Below, one piece after another: positions 55,842 through 63,667 of a stretch of DNA of 64,000 nucleotides. Position numbers and translations under genes: made by a program. Source of the DNA: an uncultured Caulobacteraceae bacterium (lineage in GTDB: Bacteria; Pseudomonadota; Alphaproteobacteria; Caulobacterales; Caulobacteraceae); assembly GCA_903872075.1 (NCBI GenBank), contig CAIQJF010000083.1, forward strand, positions 1-64,000, given 5' to 3'. The notes under the pieces were generated by a model, which was not told the DNA's origin, did not search any database, and saw only the letters and a list, made by a program, of their open reading frames with translations. Numbering within the stretch: position 1 is the first letter of the stretch; each line of letters opens with the position of its first letter.

Positions 55842-56482
55842 CGAACGGGTCGGGCGCTCGCCGCATCGCGGGCGATGCGCAGAATCTCGCGCCCGATGGC
55901 TTCGGGCGGCAGGATGAAGTCGATGCAGCCGCTGTCGATGGCGCTCTGCGGCATCTCCGGTTCTATCGCGCTGTCCGGCGCCTGGGCAATGGTGACGCCG
56001 CCGATGTCGCGGATGCCGCACAGCGCCGCGGCGCCGTCGCCGTCGAAGCCCGAGACGATGACCGCAATGAGCGGTCCGTCCCAGTGTTCCGTCAGCGAGC
56101 GCAGAAACACCGTGATCACGTCCGGCCAGCCGCGCGGCTTGGAAATCGGTTCGAGCCTGAACTCCCCGTCGAGCACATGCAGATCCCGTTGTGGCGGGAT
56201 AATGAACACGGTGTCGGGGCGCACCTCGAGACGATCGGTGATCAGGGTCACGGGCATGGTCGTGTGGTAAGGCAGAATCTCATGCAACAGGGTCGCCACG
56301 CGTCGCAGGTGATTGACGATGACGACGGCGACACCCATGTCCACCGGCAGGTGGTTCAACAGGCGCTTATAGGCGTCCAGTCCGCCCGCCGAACCGCCCA
56401 CGCAGACAATCGGGAAACCCGAGCTGGCGCATGCTGTCGCCGGGTCCAAATCTGGAGCGGCGGCCGGAGAGGACCGGTCCAC
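55838..56482 (-). CDS. Stand-alone CheB-type methylesterase domain
   Basis: The 214-residue protein starts at GTG 56482 and has the CheB catalytic layout: Ser in CVGGSAGGLDAYKRLL, His in VIVNHLRRVATLL and Asp in VSGFDGDGAAAL. There is no receiver domain, so it is not a standard CheB. Similar stand-alone domains occur in stress and two-component sensor contexts in alphaproteobacteria. The CsbD gene lies 37 bases upstream on the same strand, hinting at a stress function. Confidence 0.85.
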   Translation of the reverse strand: MDRSSPAAAPDLDPATACASSGFPIVCVGGSAGGLDAYKRLLNHLPVDMGVAVVIVNHLRRVATLLHEILPYHTTMPVTLITDRLEVRPDTVFIIPPQRDLHVLDGEFRLEPISKPRGWPDVITVFLRSLTEHWDGPLIAVIVSGFDGDGAAALCGIRDIGGVTIAQAPDSAIEPEMPQSAIDSGCIDFILPPEAIGREILRIARDAASARPVR

Positions 56483-56519
56483 CGCTCCAGGATGTCGGTT
56501 AGGCGACAGAGCCTCCGGC

Positions 56520-56699
56520 CTACTTGGTGGCCTTGTGCACGGCGTCCTTCATCTTGCCGACCGCTTCCTCTGCGGATCCGGCAATCTTTTCGGCGATGCC
56601 CTCGGCTTCCATCTTGTGATTGCCGGTCATCTTGCCGACGCCTTCCTTCATCGCGCCCATGCCCTTTTTGGCTGCGCCTTCGATGCCTTCTTTGCTCAC
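56520..56699 (-). CDS. CsbD-family stress protein
   Basis: The GTG at 56699 opens a 59-codon frame with SKEGIEGAAKKGMGAMKEGV, GKMTGNHKMEAEGIAEKIAG and SAEEAVGKMKDAVHKATK. The Gly-x-x-Lys repeats and KMTGNHKMEAEG are typical of CsbD-like proteins induced by general stress. A GGAG is 8 bases upstream. It precedes the CheB-like gene by 37 bases and may be cotranscribed. The molecular function is unknown. Confidence 0.85.
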   Translation of the reverse strand: MSKEGIEGAAKKGMGAMKEGVGKMTGNHKMEAEGIAEKIAGSAEEAVGKMKDAVHKATK

Positions 56700-56880
56700 G
56701 GTGTGCTCCTTGACTGTCTCGCGACGCCATTACTTACACGTGCTCTGAAAAAGGTCTCGAACACGGAAATCGGTTGTGACTTCCGCTAAATCGAAATTAT
56801 CTCGATCAAAACAAACCAGAGCGTAATCCGCGTAGCGACGTCCCGAAAGCGACGCGATACGGCGACTGATCTTGGCTCGT

Positions 56881-56905
56881 AACCCGGAGCGGACCCGAAG
56901 GTTCC
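56881..56905 (-). promoter_or_regulatory. EcfG-like promoter candidate upstream of csbD
   Basis: On the minus strand GGAAC (56905-56901) and GGTT (56884-56881) are 16 bases apart, the same geometry as the element at 50352-50376. It lies 182 bases upstream of the CsbD start. A second weaker match, GGAAG-N16-TGTT, is at 56760-56784, 61 bases from the start. Either could carry general-stress control. Confidence 0.3.
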
Positions 56906-56923
56906 GGTCTTTCGGTGCGAATG

Positions 56924-57373
56924 TTAGAACGGCACTTCGCTGTTCACGGGCGCGCCATCGCCCGCGTTCTTGACCGGACCGGGCGGCTTCTCTGTCGGCG
57001 AGGCCAGCACGTCGTCGATATTGCCGCCCGCCTTGGAGGGTTTGGCTTGGATCGCTTGCGCTGCGGCCGTCTGCGCCGCAAGGGCGTCGGCCTTGGCCTG
57101 CTCCTCATCGGTCTTGTCGCCGTCGTCCTTGCCGTCGTCGGCGGCTGGGGTGGGCGGGGCCAGATCGACGATGGGTTTGGCGGCGATCTCGTCCGCTTTC
57201 CCCGCCACGGCGCCCGCCGCGCCGATGTCGGGAGCAGCCCCCTTACGGAACGCCGCCTGCACACCCATCACCAGTCCCAGAATGGCGAATGCAACCACCA
57301 GCACCGCGGCGAGGTTCACCAGACCGCGCGAAGGCAGGCTTACGGGGCCATTGTCGGTCCAGGCGCTGGCCAT
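56924..57373 (-). CDS. Membrane-anchored protein with acidic Ala/Lys-rich tail
   Basis: From the ATG at 57373 the 149-residue protein has one membrane helix (LVNLAAVLVVAFAILGLVMG) after a short N-terminus, then a charged, Ala-, Asp- and Lys-rich tail containing DDGKDDGDKTDEEQAKADAL and Pro-rich stretches. It is predicted to be an N-in, C-out membrane protein with an extended periplasmic tail. I recognise no family. It is divergent to the oxidoreductase gene. Confidence 0.7.
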   Translation of the reverse strand: MASAWTDNGPVSLPSRGLVNLAAVLVVAFAILGLVMGVQAAFRKGAAPDIGAAGAVAGKADEIAAKPIVDLAPPTPAADDGKDDGDKTDEEQAKADALAAQTAAAQAIQAKPSKAGGNIDDVLASPTEKPPGPVKNAGDGAPVNSEVPF

Positions 57374-57562
57374 GTCAGTCTCCGGAGGGGTGTCGATGAC
57401 GCGTCCGCAGGATAGGCTGGCGGCATGGGGTGTGGCTAGGGCCCGGCGCGGCAAGATCGGAGGGGTCCGCGCAAAGCCAGAAAACCCATTCCCGCTTTCG
57501 CCGTCGCGTCCTAGGTTGGCGGTCAAGGCCGCGCCGTTGTCGGCTTCCCGGAGAAGCGCCTC

Positions 57563-58564
57563 ATGACCCAAGACAACCACCAGATCGTTCTGGCGGAGCT
57601 TCCGCAAGGCAAGCTGGAGGCCTCGCATTTCCGCGCGGCGACCGCGCCGATGCCGGCCGCCGCCGAAGGCGAAGTGTTGGTGAAGACCCTCTACATGTCC
57701 CTGGACGCCGCCAATCGCGCCTGGATGCAGGGCGCGACCTACCGTTCCGCGCTTAAGGCCGGGGATGTGATGGCCGGAGGCGCCTTGGCCGAGGTCGTGG
57801 AGTCCCGCTTTCCGGCCCTGTCGCCCGGCGATCTGGTGTTTGCCGATACGGGCTGGCAGATCTACGCCGCCGTGCCGGCCAAGCGGCTGACCAAACTGCC
57901 GCGCCTCGAACCCCTGACCCATCTGCTGAGCGTCTATGGCGTGGCCGGACTGACCGCCTATTTCGGTCTGCTGGAGTGCGGCAAGCCGCGGGCCGGCGAG
58001 ACCGTGGTGGTGTCGGCCGCCGCCGGGTCGGTGGGATCGATCGTCGGCCAGATCGCCAGGATCAAGGGCTGCCGCACCGTGGGGATCGCCGGCGGCGCGG
58101 CCAAGTGCGCCCTGTTGACCCGTGACCTCGGCTTCGACGCGGCCGTGGACTACAAGGCCGGCGATGTCCGCCGAGCGCTGCGGGCGGCCTGTCCCGAGGG
58201 GATCGACGTCTATTTCGACAATGTGGGCGGCGACATCTTCGAGGCCTGCCTGTTCAACATGAACAACGCCGGACGCATCGCCTGCTGCGGGGCGGTGTCC
58301 CAGTACGACGGCGCCGCGCCGCGCGCCGGGCCTCGGGGCGTTCCGGGCCTCATCGTCACCAAGCGCCTGACCCTTCGCGGCTTCATCGTTTCCGACTTCG
58401 ACGCGCAGCGCAGCGAAGCCCTGGCCGAACTGAAGGGATGGGTGGATTCAGGCCAACTGCAGGTGCGTGAGGACGTACTGGAGGGTTTGGAAAACCTGCC
58501 CGAGGCCCTGGTGGGCCTGCTGGCCGGCGAGAACATCGGCAAGCGCATGGTGAAGATCGGTTAG
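57563..58564 (+). CDS. Zinc-free MDR-family NADP-dependent oxidoreductase (CurA-like)
   Basis: The 333-residue protein is a medium-chain dehydrogenase/reductase of the leukotriene B4 or 2-alkenal reductase type. It lacks the structural zinc cysteines of alcohol dehydrogenases. The nucleotide loop is VVVSAAAGSVGSIVGQIA; YMSLDAANRAWMQ near the N-terminus and DVYFDNVGGDIFEA are family features. It probably reduces an alpha,beta-unsaturated ketone or aldehyde. It converges with the nucleotidyltransferase gene of the lasso cluster. Confidence 0.92.
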   Translation: MTQDNHQIVLAELPQGKLEASHFRAATAPMPAAAEGEVLVKTLYMSLDAANRAWMQGATYRSALKAGDVMAGGALAEVVESRFPALSPGDLVFADTGWQIYAAVPAKRLTKLPRLEPLTHLLSVYGVAGLTAYFGLLECGKPRAGETVVVSAAAGSVGSIVGQIARIKGCRTVGIAGGAAKCALLTRDLGFDAAVDYKAGDVRRALRAACPEGIDVYFDNVGGDIFEACLFNMNNAGRIACCGAVSQYDGAAPRAGPRGVPGLIVTKRLTLRGFIVSDFDAQRSEALAELKGWVDSGQLQVREDVLEGLENLPEALVGLLAGENIGKRMVKIG

Positions 58565-59727
58565 GTCCGGCGCCGCCCGAGCCGCCGCCAGACCCACAGG
58601 GGCAGGCGAACCGGGATGTAGAGGAAGGCCAGGGACGGCGGCAGGCGCAGGCGCATGTGGTCGTCCAGGCTAGTCGCCTGCCGGCGCAATTCGGCAAGCC
58701 GGAAGGCCCAACCATCCGCGAACAGGAACTGCGACAGTAGAATCCGGTCATTGAAGCCTCTGCGCGCGGCGATTTCTGTCGCGCCGCCGCCGTCGAGAGC
58801 GTCCAGGGCCAGGGTCTCCAGCCGGGCGGCCTTGCGGTTGGCGGCGATCTCCGTCCCAACGGCGGCCGGGATCGGGATATCCAGCAGGCGCGCGCAGAGC
58901 CGGAAGGCGAGCGCCGCGGTATTGCCGGCGCCCAGATCCTGAGCCCGTGCATAGAGATCCGCGCGTTCGGCCTCGGTGCGGCGAGCCAGCAGGGCGCCGA
59001 GGTCGGCCAGCCATTTCAGCCGCGACCAGGCATGCGACGCCCCGTGCACGCAGAGGTAGGCGATGAGCTCGGCCTCGGCGAGCGTTCGCAGGGTGAGAGC
59101 GCCGGCCACACTGGCCGTCTGGGTCGGCGAGGCCGCCGACAGGTCCGGCAGCAGGCCGGCGGCGTCCGCCAGGCGCCAACGCAGTTCGACGATCCGACCG
59201 GTCTGGCGATGACGAAAGGCGCTTTCCTTCGAGAGGCCAACCCAGATGGCAAAGGCGGCGGCGCCGGGGTCCGTCGGATCGCCCAGCTCATAGCCCGTCG
59301 CCTCCAGCACGCCGCGCGCCGCCATGGCGTCGTCCGGCAGCACCAGAAGGTCGATGTCCCAGGCGCGTTTGAGACCCAGCCGGCCCCAGGCGAGGCCGTC
59401 GAGCGCGGCCCCCTTGAGCACCAGATTGACCAGGCCGGCGCGGTCGAGGGCCGCCTGCAGCCGCGCCGATTCAGCGGCGAGAGCGAGGCTTTCCGCCGCG
59501 ATGGCGGTGGCGGCTTCGCGGAGGCGCGCGGCCACGTCTGGCGGCGGGGCGACACGGGCGGCGGCGAGGGCGGCGTAGACCAGACCTTCCACGCGATGCC
59601 GCGCCACGATCTGCAGGAGCCGATCCCAGTGAACCTCTGTCGCCACCGCGCGCACCGCCGCGTCGCGCGCTGGGCCGTCCAGGCGGCAGCAGGCGGCGGT
59701 GAGGCGAAACTCGGGCGAAAAGGTCAA
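58561..59727 (-). CDS. Lasso-cluster nucleotidyltransferase (NTP_transf_5 type)
   Basis: The 388-residue protein has the pol-beta-type nucleotidyltransferase centre LVLKGAALDGLAWGRLGLKR, followed by AWDIDLLVLPDDAM with the D-x-D pair. Related proteins are part of kinase-tailored lasso peptide clusters and, in pseudomycoidin, act after phosphorylation. I choose the TTG at 59727, with GGGAGA 10 bases before; a TTG at 59757 is also open. It is divergent to the kinase gene, 38 bases apart, and its stop overlaps the oxidoreductase gene. The nucleotide donor and acceptor are unknown. Confidence 0.85.
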   Translation of the reverse strand: MTFSPEFRLTAACCRLDGPARDAAVRAVATEVHWDRLLQIVARHRVEGLVYAALAAARVAPPPDVAARLREAATAIAAESLALAAESARLQAALDRAGLVNLVLKGAALDGLAWGRLGLKRAWDIDLLVLPDDAMAARGVLEATGYELGDPTDPGAAAFAIWVGLSKESAFRHRQTGRIVELRWRLADAAGLLPDLSAASPTQTASVAGALTLRTLAEAELIAYLCVHGASHAWSRLKWLADLGALLARRTEAERADLYARAQDLGAGNTAALAFRLCARLLDIPIPAAVGTEIAANRKAARLETLALDALDGGGATEIAARRGFNDRILLSQFLFADGWAFRLAELRRQATSLDDHMRLRLPPSLAFLYIPVRLPLWVWRRLGRRRT

Positions 59728-59765
59728 GGGGGCGGTGTCTCCCGTCGGATGACGCAATCCTATAG

Positions 59766-60692
59766 ATGAGCATGGTGATGGCGAACCCAGCGCATGGTGA
59801 GAGCGACCACGAGGTGTTCGGGCTGCGCCTGCGCGCCGGATTGGCCCTGCCCGAACTGTGGCCGGCGCGTGGGGCGGGCGTACCTGACGTGATCGTGGGC
59901 ATTGGCGAGGTTCCGGAGTTGCTCCCGGGCGGCGTGATCGTCGATCCGGGCCTGCAGGTGCTGCCCGACGACGTCCTTCTGTCCGCGCCGGCGGGTCGAT
60001 ATCGCATCACGGGCGGGCGGCGGATCACCATCGCACCCCGGCCGGCTGCGCCTGAGCCTGACGTCCGCCTCTTTCTGCTGGGCACGGCGCTCGGGGCCCT
60101 CTGCCATCAGCGCCCCGGTCTGCCGCTGCATGCCGCGGCGGTTCTGACACTGACCGGCGCAGTGGCCTTCGCCGGCCCGACTGGTGCGGGAAAGTCGACC
60201 CTGGCGGCGCAACTGGCGGCGCGCGGCGCGCTGGTGCTCGCCGATGACCTCTGTGTGGCCGACACTTCGGGGTTCGGCGCGCCACGCGTGCGGCCGGGCC
60301 TGTCGCGGATCAAACTCTGGCGCGGGTCACCGGCGCTCGACCCGGCGCGGGCGTCGACTCTGCAGCCCATCGGCGAGAGCATCGACAAGTTCAGTCTTCC
60401 CGTGGACGGGCCAGTCCCGCAGGAGGGCGCACCGCTCCGCCGGATCTACGTCCTGGCCCCGGGCGGCGGCGCGGGGTCCGTTCGGCGGCTCTCCGGGGCC
60501 GAGGCGGCGCAGGCCGTCATCGACAGCATCTATCGTTGGCCCCTGGCGATCGCGATGGGTCGGGCCGCCCCGCGCTTCGCTCAGGCGGCGATGCTGGCGC
60601 GGGCCGTCGAGATCGTCGAGATCGGCCATCCCCATGGCCCTGCCGATCCCGGACGCTTGGCGGATCATCTCACACGGACTCTCGACCTGTGA
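59766..60692 (+). CDS. HPr-kinase-like lasso peptide kinase
   Basis: The 308-residue protein has the HPr kinase P-loop FAGPTGAGKSTLAAQLA (137-150), the catalytic-type His in LPLHAAAVLT and acidic LADDLCVAD (160-161). The N-terminal part differs from HprK. Homologues in split-B lasso clusters, such as PadeK of paeninodin, phosphorylate the C-terminal Ser of the precursor. The candidate precursor in this cluster ends with Ser. Weak ribosome sites leave the start (59766 or 59778) open. The cytoplasmic role and the substrate are inferences. Confidence 0.87.
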   Translation: MSMVMANPAHGESDHEVFGLRLRAGLALPELWPARGAGVPDVIVGIGEVPELLPGGVIVDPGLQVLPDDVLLSAPAGRYRITGGRRITIAPRPAAPEPDVRLFLLGTALGALCHQRPGLPLHAAAVLTLTGAVAFAGPTGAGKSTLAAQLAARGALVLADDLCVADTSGFGAPRVRPGLSRIKLWRGSPALDPARASTLQPIGESIDKFSLPVDGPVPQEGAPLRRIYVLAPGGGAGSVRRLSGAEAAQAVIDSIYRWPLAIAMGRAAPRFAQAAMLARAVEIVEIGHPHGPADPGRLADHLTRTLDL

Positions 60693-60766
60693 GTTTTCGT
60701 CGCACCGAGCCTTTACTCAGGCCGATCAACACCCACGTTGCCGCCAAGGACTTCGCCTTGCACGCC

Positions 60767-60782
60767 TTGCCGGAAACGGCAA
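60767..60782 (+). promoter_or_regulatory. GAAA-loop hairpin before the precursor gene
   Basis: TTGCCG and CGGCAA form a perfect 6-base stem with a GAAA tetraloop, 49 bases upstream of the presumed precursor start. It could be an attenuator or processing site separating kinase and precursor RNA. It is followed by TTAT, too short to call an intrinsic terminator. Confidence 0.4.
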
Positions 60783-60831
60783 TTATGCCTCGGGCGGCAG
60801 GAGGGGCCGCGCGTTTGCCAAGGTGACTCCG

Positions 60832-60993
60832 TTGACCCAGACCCCTCCTTCAAGCCCGACACCCGAAACCGTCGACGCCGCGCCGACGGCGCCGGCCGGC
60901 AAGCTGCCGTGGCGCCGCCCGGCTCTGCGCCGCACCGACGCGCTTGACGCGCGCAAGGGCCGGCCGCCTCACGATGGTTTGCACCTCTCCTGA
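60832..60993 (+). CDS. Candidate lasso peptide precursor (A)
   Basis: A 53-codon frame starts at TTG 60832 (AAGG 9 bases before) or at GTG 60823. A Pro/Thr-rich N-terminus leads to LPWRRPALRRTDALD, which carries the W/Y-x-x-P-x-L recognition element of split-B lasso leaders. The C-terminus ARKGRPPHDGLHLS can be the core: Ala1 and Asp9 would form the ring and the last residue is Ser, the phosphorylation site in paeninodin-type peptides. An alternative core from Gly43 would put Asp at position 6, too small for the known rings. It sits 19 bases before the B1 gene. The Thr at -2 usual in lasso leaders is absent, which lowers confidence in the exact boundary. Confidence 0.62.
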   Translation: MTQTPPSSPTPETVDAAPTAPAGKLPWRRPALRRTDALDARKGRPPHDGLHLS

Positions 60994-61012
60994 AGACAGA
61001 GGCTACGTCGGC

Positions 61013-61321
61013 ATGACCGGCCCGCCGCCGCTCGCCCTGGCCGACCATGTGTCGCGTAATCCCGATACCCTCAGCGCCGCCGTCGATGGCGAGCTGGTCG
61101 CCCTGGATGTCACCCGGGGGCTGTGTTTCGGCCTGGATTCCGTCGGCGCCCGCGTTTGGGACCTCATCGAGACTCCCGCCGAGATCGGGGCGGTCTGTGA
61201 AGCCCTGATCGCCGACTATGATGTCGCGCCCGAAGCCTGCCGCGCGGACGTTCTGGTGCTGATGGCGGACCTCGAGGCTGAGGGCCTGATCCGCCGGTCC
61301 GCCCACGATGGAAGCGCCTAG
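61013..61321 (+). CDS. Lasso peptide B1 (PqqD-like precursor recognition)
   Basis: The 102-residue protein starts at ATG 61013 and has the PqqD-like fold of RiPP recognition elements: DGELVALDVTRGLCFGLDSV, GARVWDLIETPAEIGAVCEA and LIADYDVAPEACRADVLVLM. B1 binds the precursor leader and passes it to the protease B2. Its stop codon is directly followed by the start of the cyclase gene, zero bases apart. An upstream ATG at 60974 would overlap the precursor gene and is less likely. Confidence 0.9.
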   Translation: MTGPPPLALADHVSRNPDTLSAAVDGELVALDVTRGLCFGLDSVGARVWDLIETPAEIGAVCEALIADYDVAPEACRADVLVLMADLEAEGLIRRSAHDGSA

Positions 61322-63226
61322 ATGTCGGCCCTGGCGGCGGTCTGGCGCCCGGACGGCGGTCCCGCCGCCGAAGACTGCGGGCGGGTTCTCGCTGGCCAGG
61401 CCATTTATGGTCCTCACCACGGCGCGTCCTGGGACGGCGGGCTGGTCGCCCTGGGCCGCCGCCTGTTTCGGACCCTGCCGGAAGATCGTCATGACACAGG
61501 GCCTGTGGCGCTGCCGGATGGCGGCCGGCTCGTGGCGGATGTGCGCCTGGACAACCGCGACGATCTGATCGCGACCCTGGACCTCGATCCTGCCCGCGCC
61601 CGGGCCACGGCCGACGCCGGACTCGTGGCGGCCGCCTGGATGCGGTGGCGGGAGTCCTGTTTCGCCCGACTGATCGGGGATTTCGCCGTTGTTGTCTGGG
61701 ACGCGCCGCGACGGCGTCTGGTGCTGGCGCGGGATCCGTGCGGGCATCGGCCCTTGTTCTGGCATCGGGCGCGGGGCCTGACCGCCGTGGCCTCCATGCC
61801 GGCCGGGTTGCACGCCCTGCCCGAGATTCCCCGGGCGCCGGATACCGCTGGACTGGCCGCCTTCCTGGCGCTGAGATCGGACGCGGAGTCGCCGGGTTTC
61901 TTCCTGGGGCTGACCCGGGTTCCCCCCGGCGGCTGGACCGTGCTGGATTCTGACGGCGCGCGCGCGACGCCGGCCGATCGCGCCGCGCCGCCTCTGCTCC
62001 GGCTGAAGGCCCGGGAGGACTATGTGGAGGCCTTGCGGGAGCAGTTGGACCGGGCCGTGGCAGTCCGCCTGCGGGGTGCGGACCGCGCCGTCGGCGCCCA
62101 TTTGAGTTCGGGCTGGGATAGCGCGGCCGTGGCCGCCACGGCCGCGCGCCTTATGGCTCCCGCGGGTGGGCGGGTCACAGGGTTCACGGCCGCGCCGCGC
62201 CGTGGCTTCCCCGTCGCCGCGCCCGCTGGGCGACATGGAGACGAGAGCGGCGGGGCGGCGGCCGTGGCGGCCCTCTTCGACAATCTCGATCATGTGGTGG
62301 TGCGGGGCGACGGCCGCTCGCCGCTGTCGGACCTCGATCGCGATATCGCCCTGGCCGGGCGACCGTCACTCAATCCCTGCAATCACCTGTGGTTCAACGA
62401 TCTCAACCGGGCGGCCCGCCACCGGGGCGTGTCGGTGATGCTGACAGGAGACTTCGGGAATCTCACCCTCACCGACGATGGCGTCGACCGCCTGCCCGAC
62501 CTGTGGGCGAGGGGGGATGTGGCTGGCTGGCTGGAGCTTGCGCGCGCGACGACGCGCGCCGGGCTGCTCAGCTGGGCGGGGGTGCTCGCGCTCAGTCTCG
62601 AACCCCTCTTTGGGCCGGAAAGGGTCAACCGGCTTCGCCGCCTCGCCGGGCGCGATCTGTCCGCTGAACGGGCTCACAGCGCGCTACCGGCAAACGCCTG
62701 GTCAAAAGGCGGGCCGGGCGTAGCCGGCCCGCCACAGAATCGGGCGACCCGCCGGCTGGCCAGCCTGACCCGTGTGGACCTGTCCGGATGGACAAAGGCG
62801 GCCCTGGCCACCAGCGGTGTCGATATCCGCGACCCCCTCACCGACCTTCGCCTGGTGGACTTTTGTCTGTCGGTACCTGTGAGCCAGCTTCACGCCGACG
62901 GCCGGCCGCGCGCCCTGGCGCGGCTGGCGCTGAGCGACCGGTTACCCGTGGAAGTCCTGGGCGGGCGCAGCCGGGGCTATCAGGCCGCCGACTGGCACGA
63001 GGGGCTGAGCCGGGACCAGGCCGCTGTGACCGCCGACCTCGACCGGCTGTCCGCTATTCCAGCGGCGGCGGGCCTGCTGGACCTGACCCGCTTGCGACAT
63101 CTGGCTGAACGTTGGCCAACATCGGGCTGGGCCGATGAAACGACGATGACCGACTACCGCATGGCGCTGCTGCGCGGTCTGTCGGCCGGCCGGTTCCTGA
63201 CCCGCACCCTGGGCGCCAATGGCTGA
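61322..63226 (+). CDS. Lasso peptide cyclase C (asparagine-synthetase-like)
   Basis: The 634-residue protein has two parts. The N-terminal glutaminase-like domain (about 1-220, including DNRDDLIATL, LIGDFAVVVWD and RDPCGHRPLFW) lacks the Cys2 nucleophile, so it has no glutamine hydrolysis. The C-terminal synthetase domain carries HLSSGWDSAAVAATAARL (residues 262-267 are SSGWDS), the ATP-pyrophosphatase loop that adenylates the Asp or Glu side chain before ring closure. It is the central enzyme of the cluster. It overlaps the B2 gene by 8 bases. Confidence 0.92.
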   Translation: MSALAAVWRPDGGPAAEDCGRVLAGQAIYGPHHGASWDGGLVALGRRLFRTLPEDRHDTGPVALPDGGRLVADVRLDNRDDLIATLDLDPARARATADAGLVAAAWMRWRESCFARLIGDFAVVVWDAPRRRLVLARDPCGHRPLFWHRARGLTAVASMPAGLHALPEIPRAPDTAGLAAFLALRSDAESPGFFLGLTRVPPGGWTVLDSDGARATPADRAAPPLLRLKAREDYVEALREQLDRAVAVRLRGADRAVGAHLSSGWDSAAVAATAARLMAPAGGRVTGFTAAPRRGFPVAAPAGRHGDESGGAAAVAALFDNLDHVVVRGDGRSPLSDLDRDIALAGRPSLNPCNHLWFNDLNRAARHRGVSVMLTGDFGNLTLTDDGVDRLPDLWARGDVAGWLELARATTRAGLLSWAGVLALSLEPLFGPERVNRLRRLAGRDLSAERAHSALPANAWSKGGPGVAGPPQNRATRRLASLTRVDLSGWTKAALATSGVDIRDPLTDLRLVDFCLSVPVSQLHADGRPRALARLALSDRLPVEVLGGRSRGYQAADWHEGLSRDQAAVTADLDRLSAIPAAAGLLDLTRLRHLAERWPTSGWADETTMTDYRMALLRGLSAGRFLTRTLGANG

Positions 63227-63650
63227 GTCTCCGTCGTCGTTCGGGGGGCCTGTGGCCGACCGCGCTCTGCTTCTTGAGGCGGGCCTGTGGCTGCTGGTGG
63301 CCCGGATCGCACTGCGGACACTCAGTTTCGCGCGTATTGCCGGCCTGGCGAGCGGCAATATCGCGACCCGCCCGGCCACGGACGCGAGTGCGGCCCGGAT
63401 CGCCTGGGCGGTGGAGACGGCCGCGGCGCGCGCGCCCTGGGCGGCGATGTGCTTCGAGCGCGCCCTTGCGGCTCACGCCCTGCTACGGCGGCGCGGCTGG
63501 GCGTCGCGCCTGTTCTATGGCGCGCGCAATGGCGATTCGCCCGGGCCGGCGGCTCATGTATGGGTGCGTTCGGGCGACAAGGCGGTGGTCGGCGGAGAAC
63601 AGGCCGCCGGCTTCGCGGTCCTGGCGACCTTTCCGCCGCTCGACAGCTAG
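63219..63650 (+). CDS. Lasso peptide B2 protease (transglutaminase-like)
   Basis: This 143-residue protein has the Cys-His-Asp arrangement of lasso leader peptidases: C78 in [21 protein letters not shown]113 in [14 protein letters not shown] and a nearby Asp. B2 cuts the leader from the precursor bound to B1. It lacks the N-terminal recognition domain of fused B proteins, in agreement with the separate B1. It starts 8 bases before the cyclase stop, indicating translational coupling. Confidence 0.9.
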   Translation: MAESPSSFGGPVADRALLLEAGLWLLVARIALRTLSFARIAGLASGNIATRPATDASAARIAWAVETAAARAPWAAMCFERALAAHALLRRRGWASRLFYGARNGDSPGPAAHVWVRSGDKAVVGGEQAAGFAVLATFPPLDS

Positions 63651-63667
63651 CCAGGGGACATTCGCAA

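Noticed and set aside
60738..60947. Alternative 69-codon frame as lasso precursor, with CTPC
   Set aside because: The core would be Arg-rich with no suitable N-terminal residue and no acid at position 7-9; it also overlaps the better candidate in another frame.
60713..62293. Minus-strand frame of 526 codons opposite the lasso genes
   Set aside because: Runs across several intergenic regions and three real genes, typical of GC-rich shadow frames.
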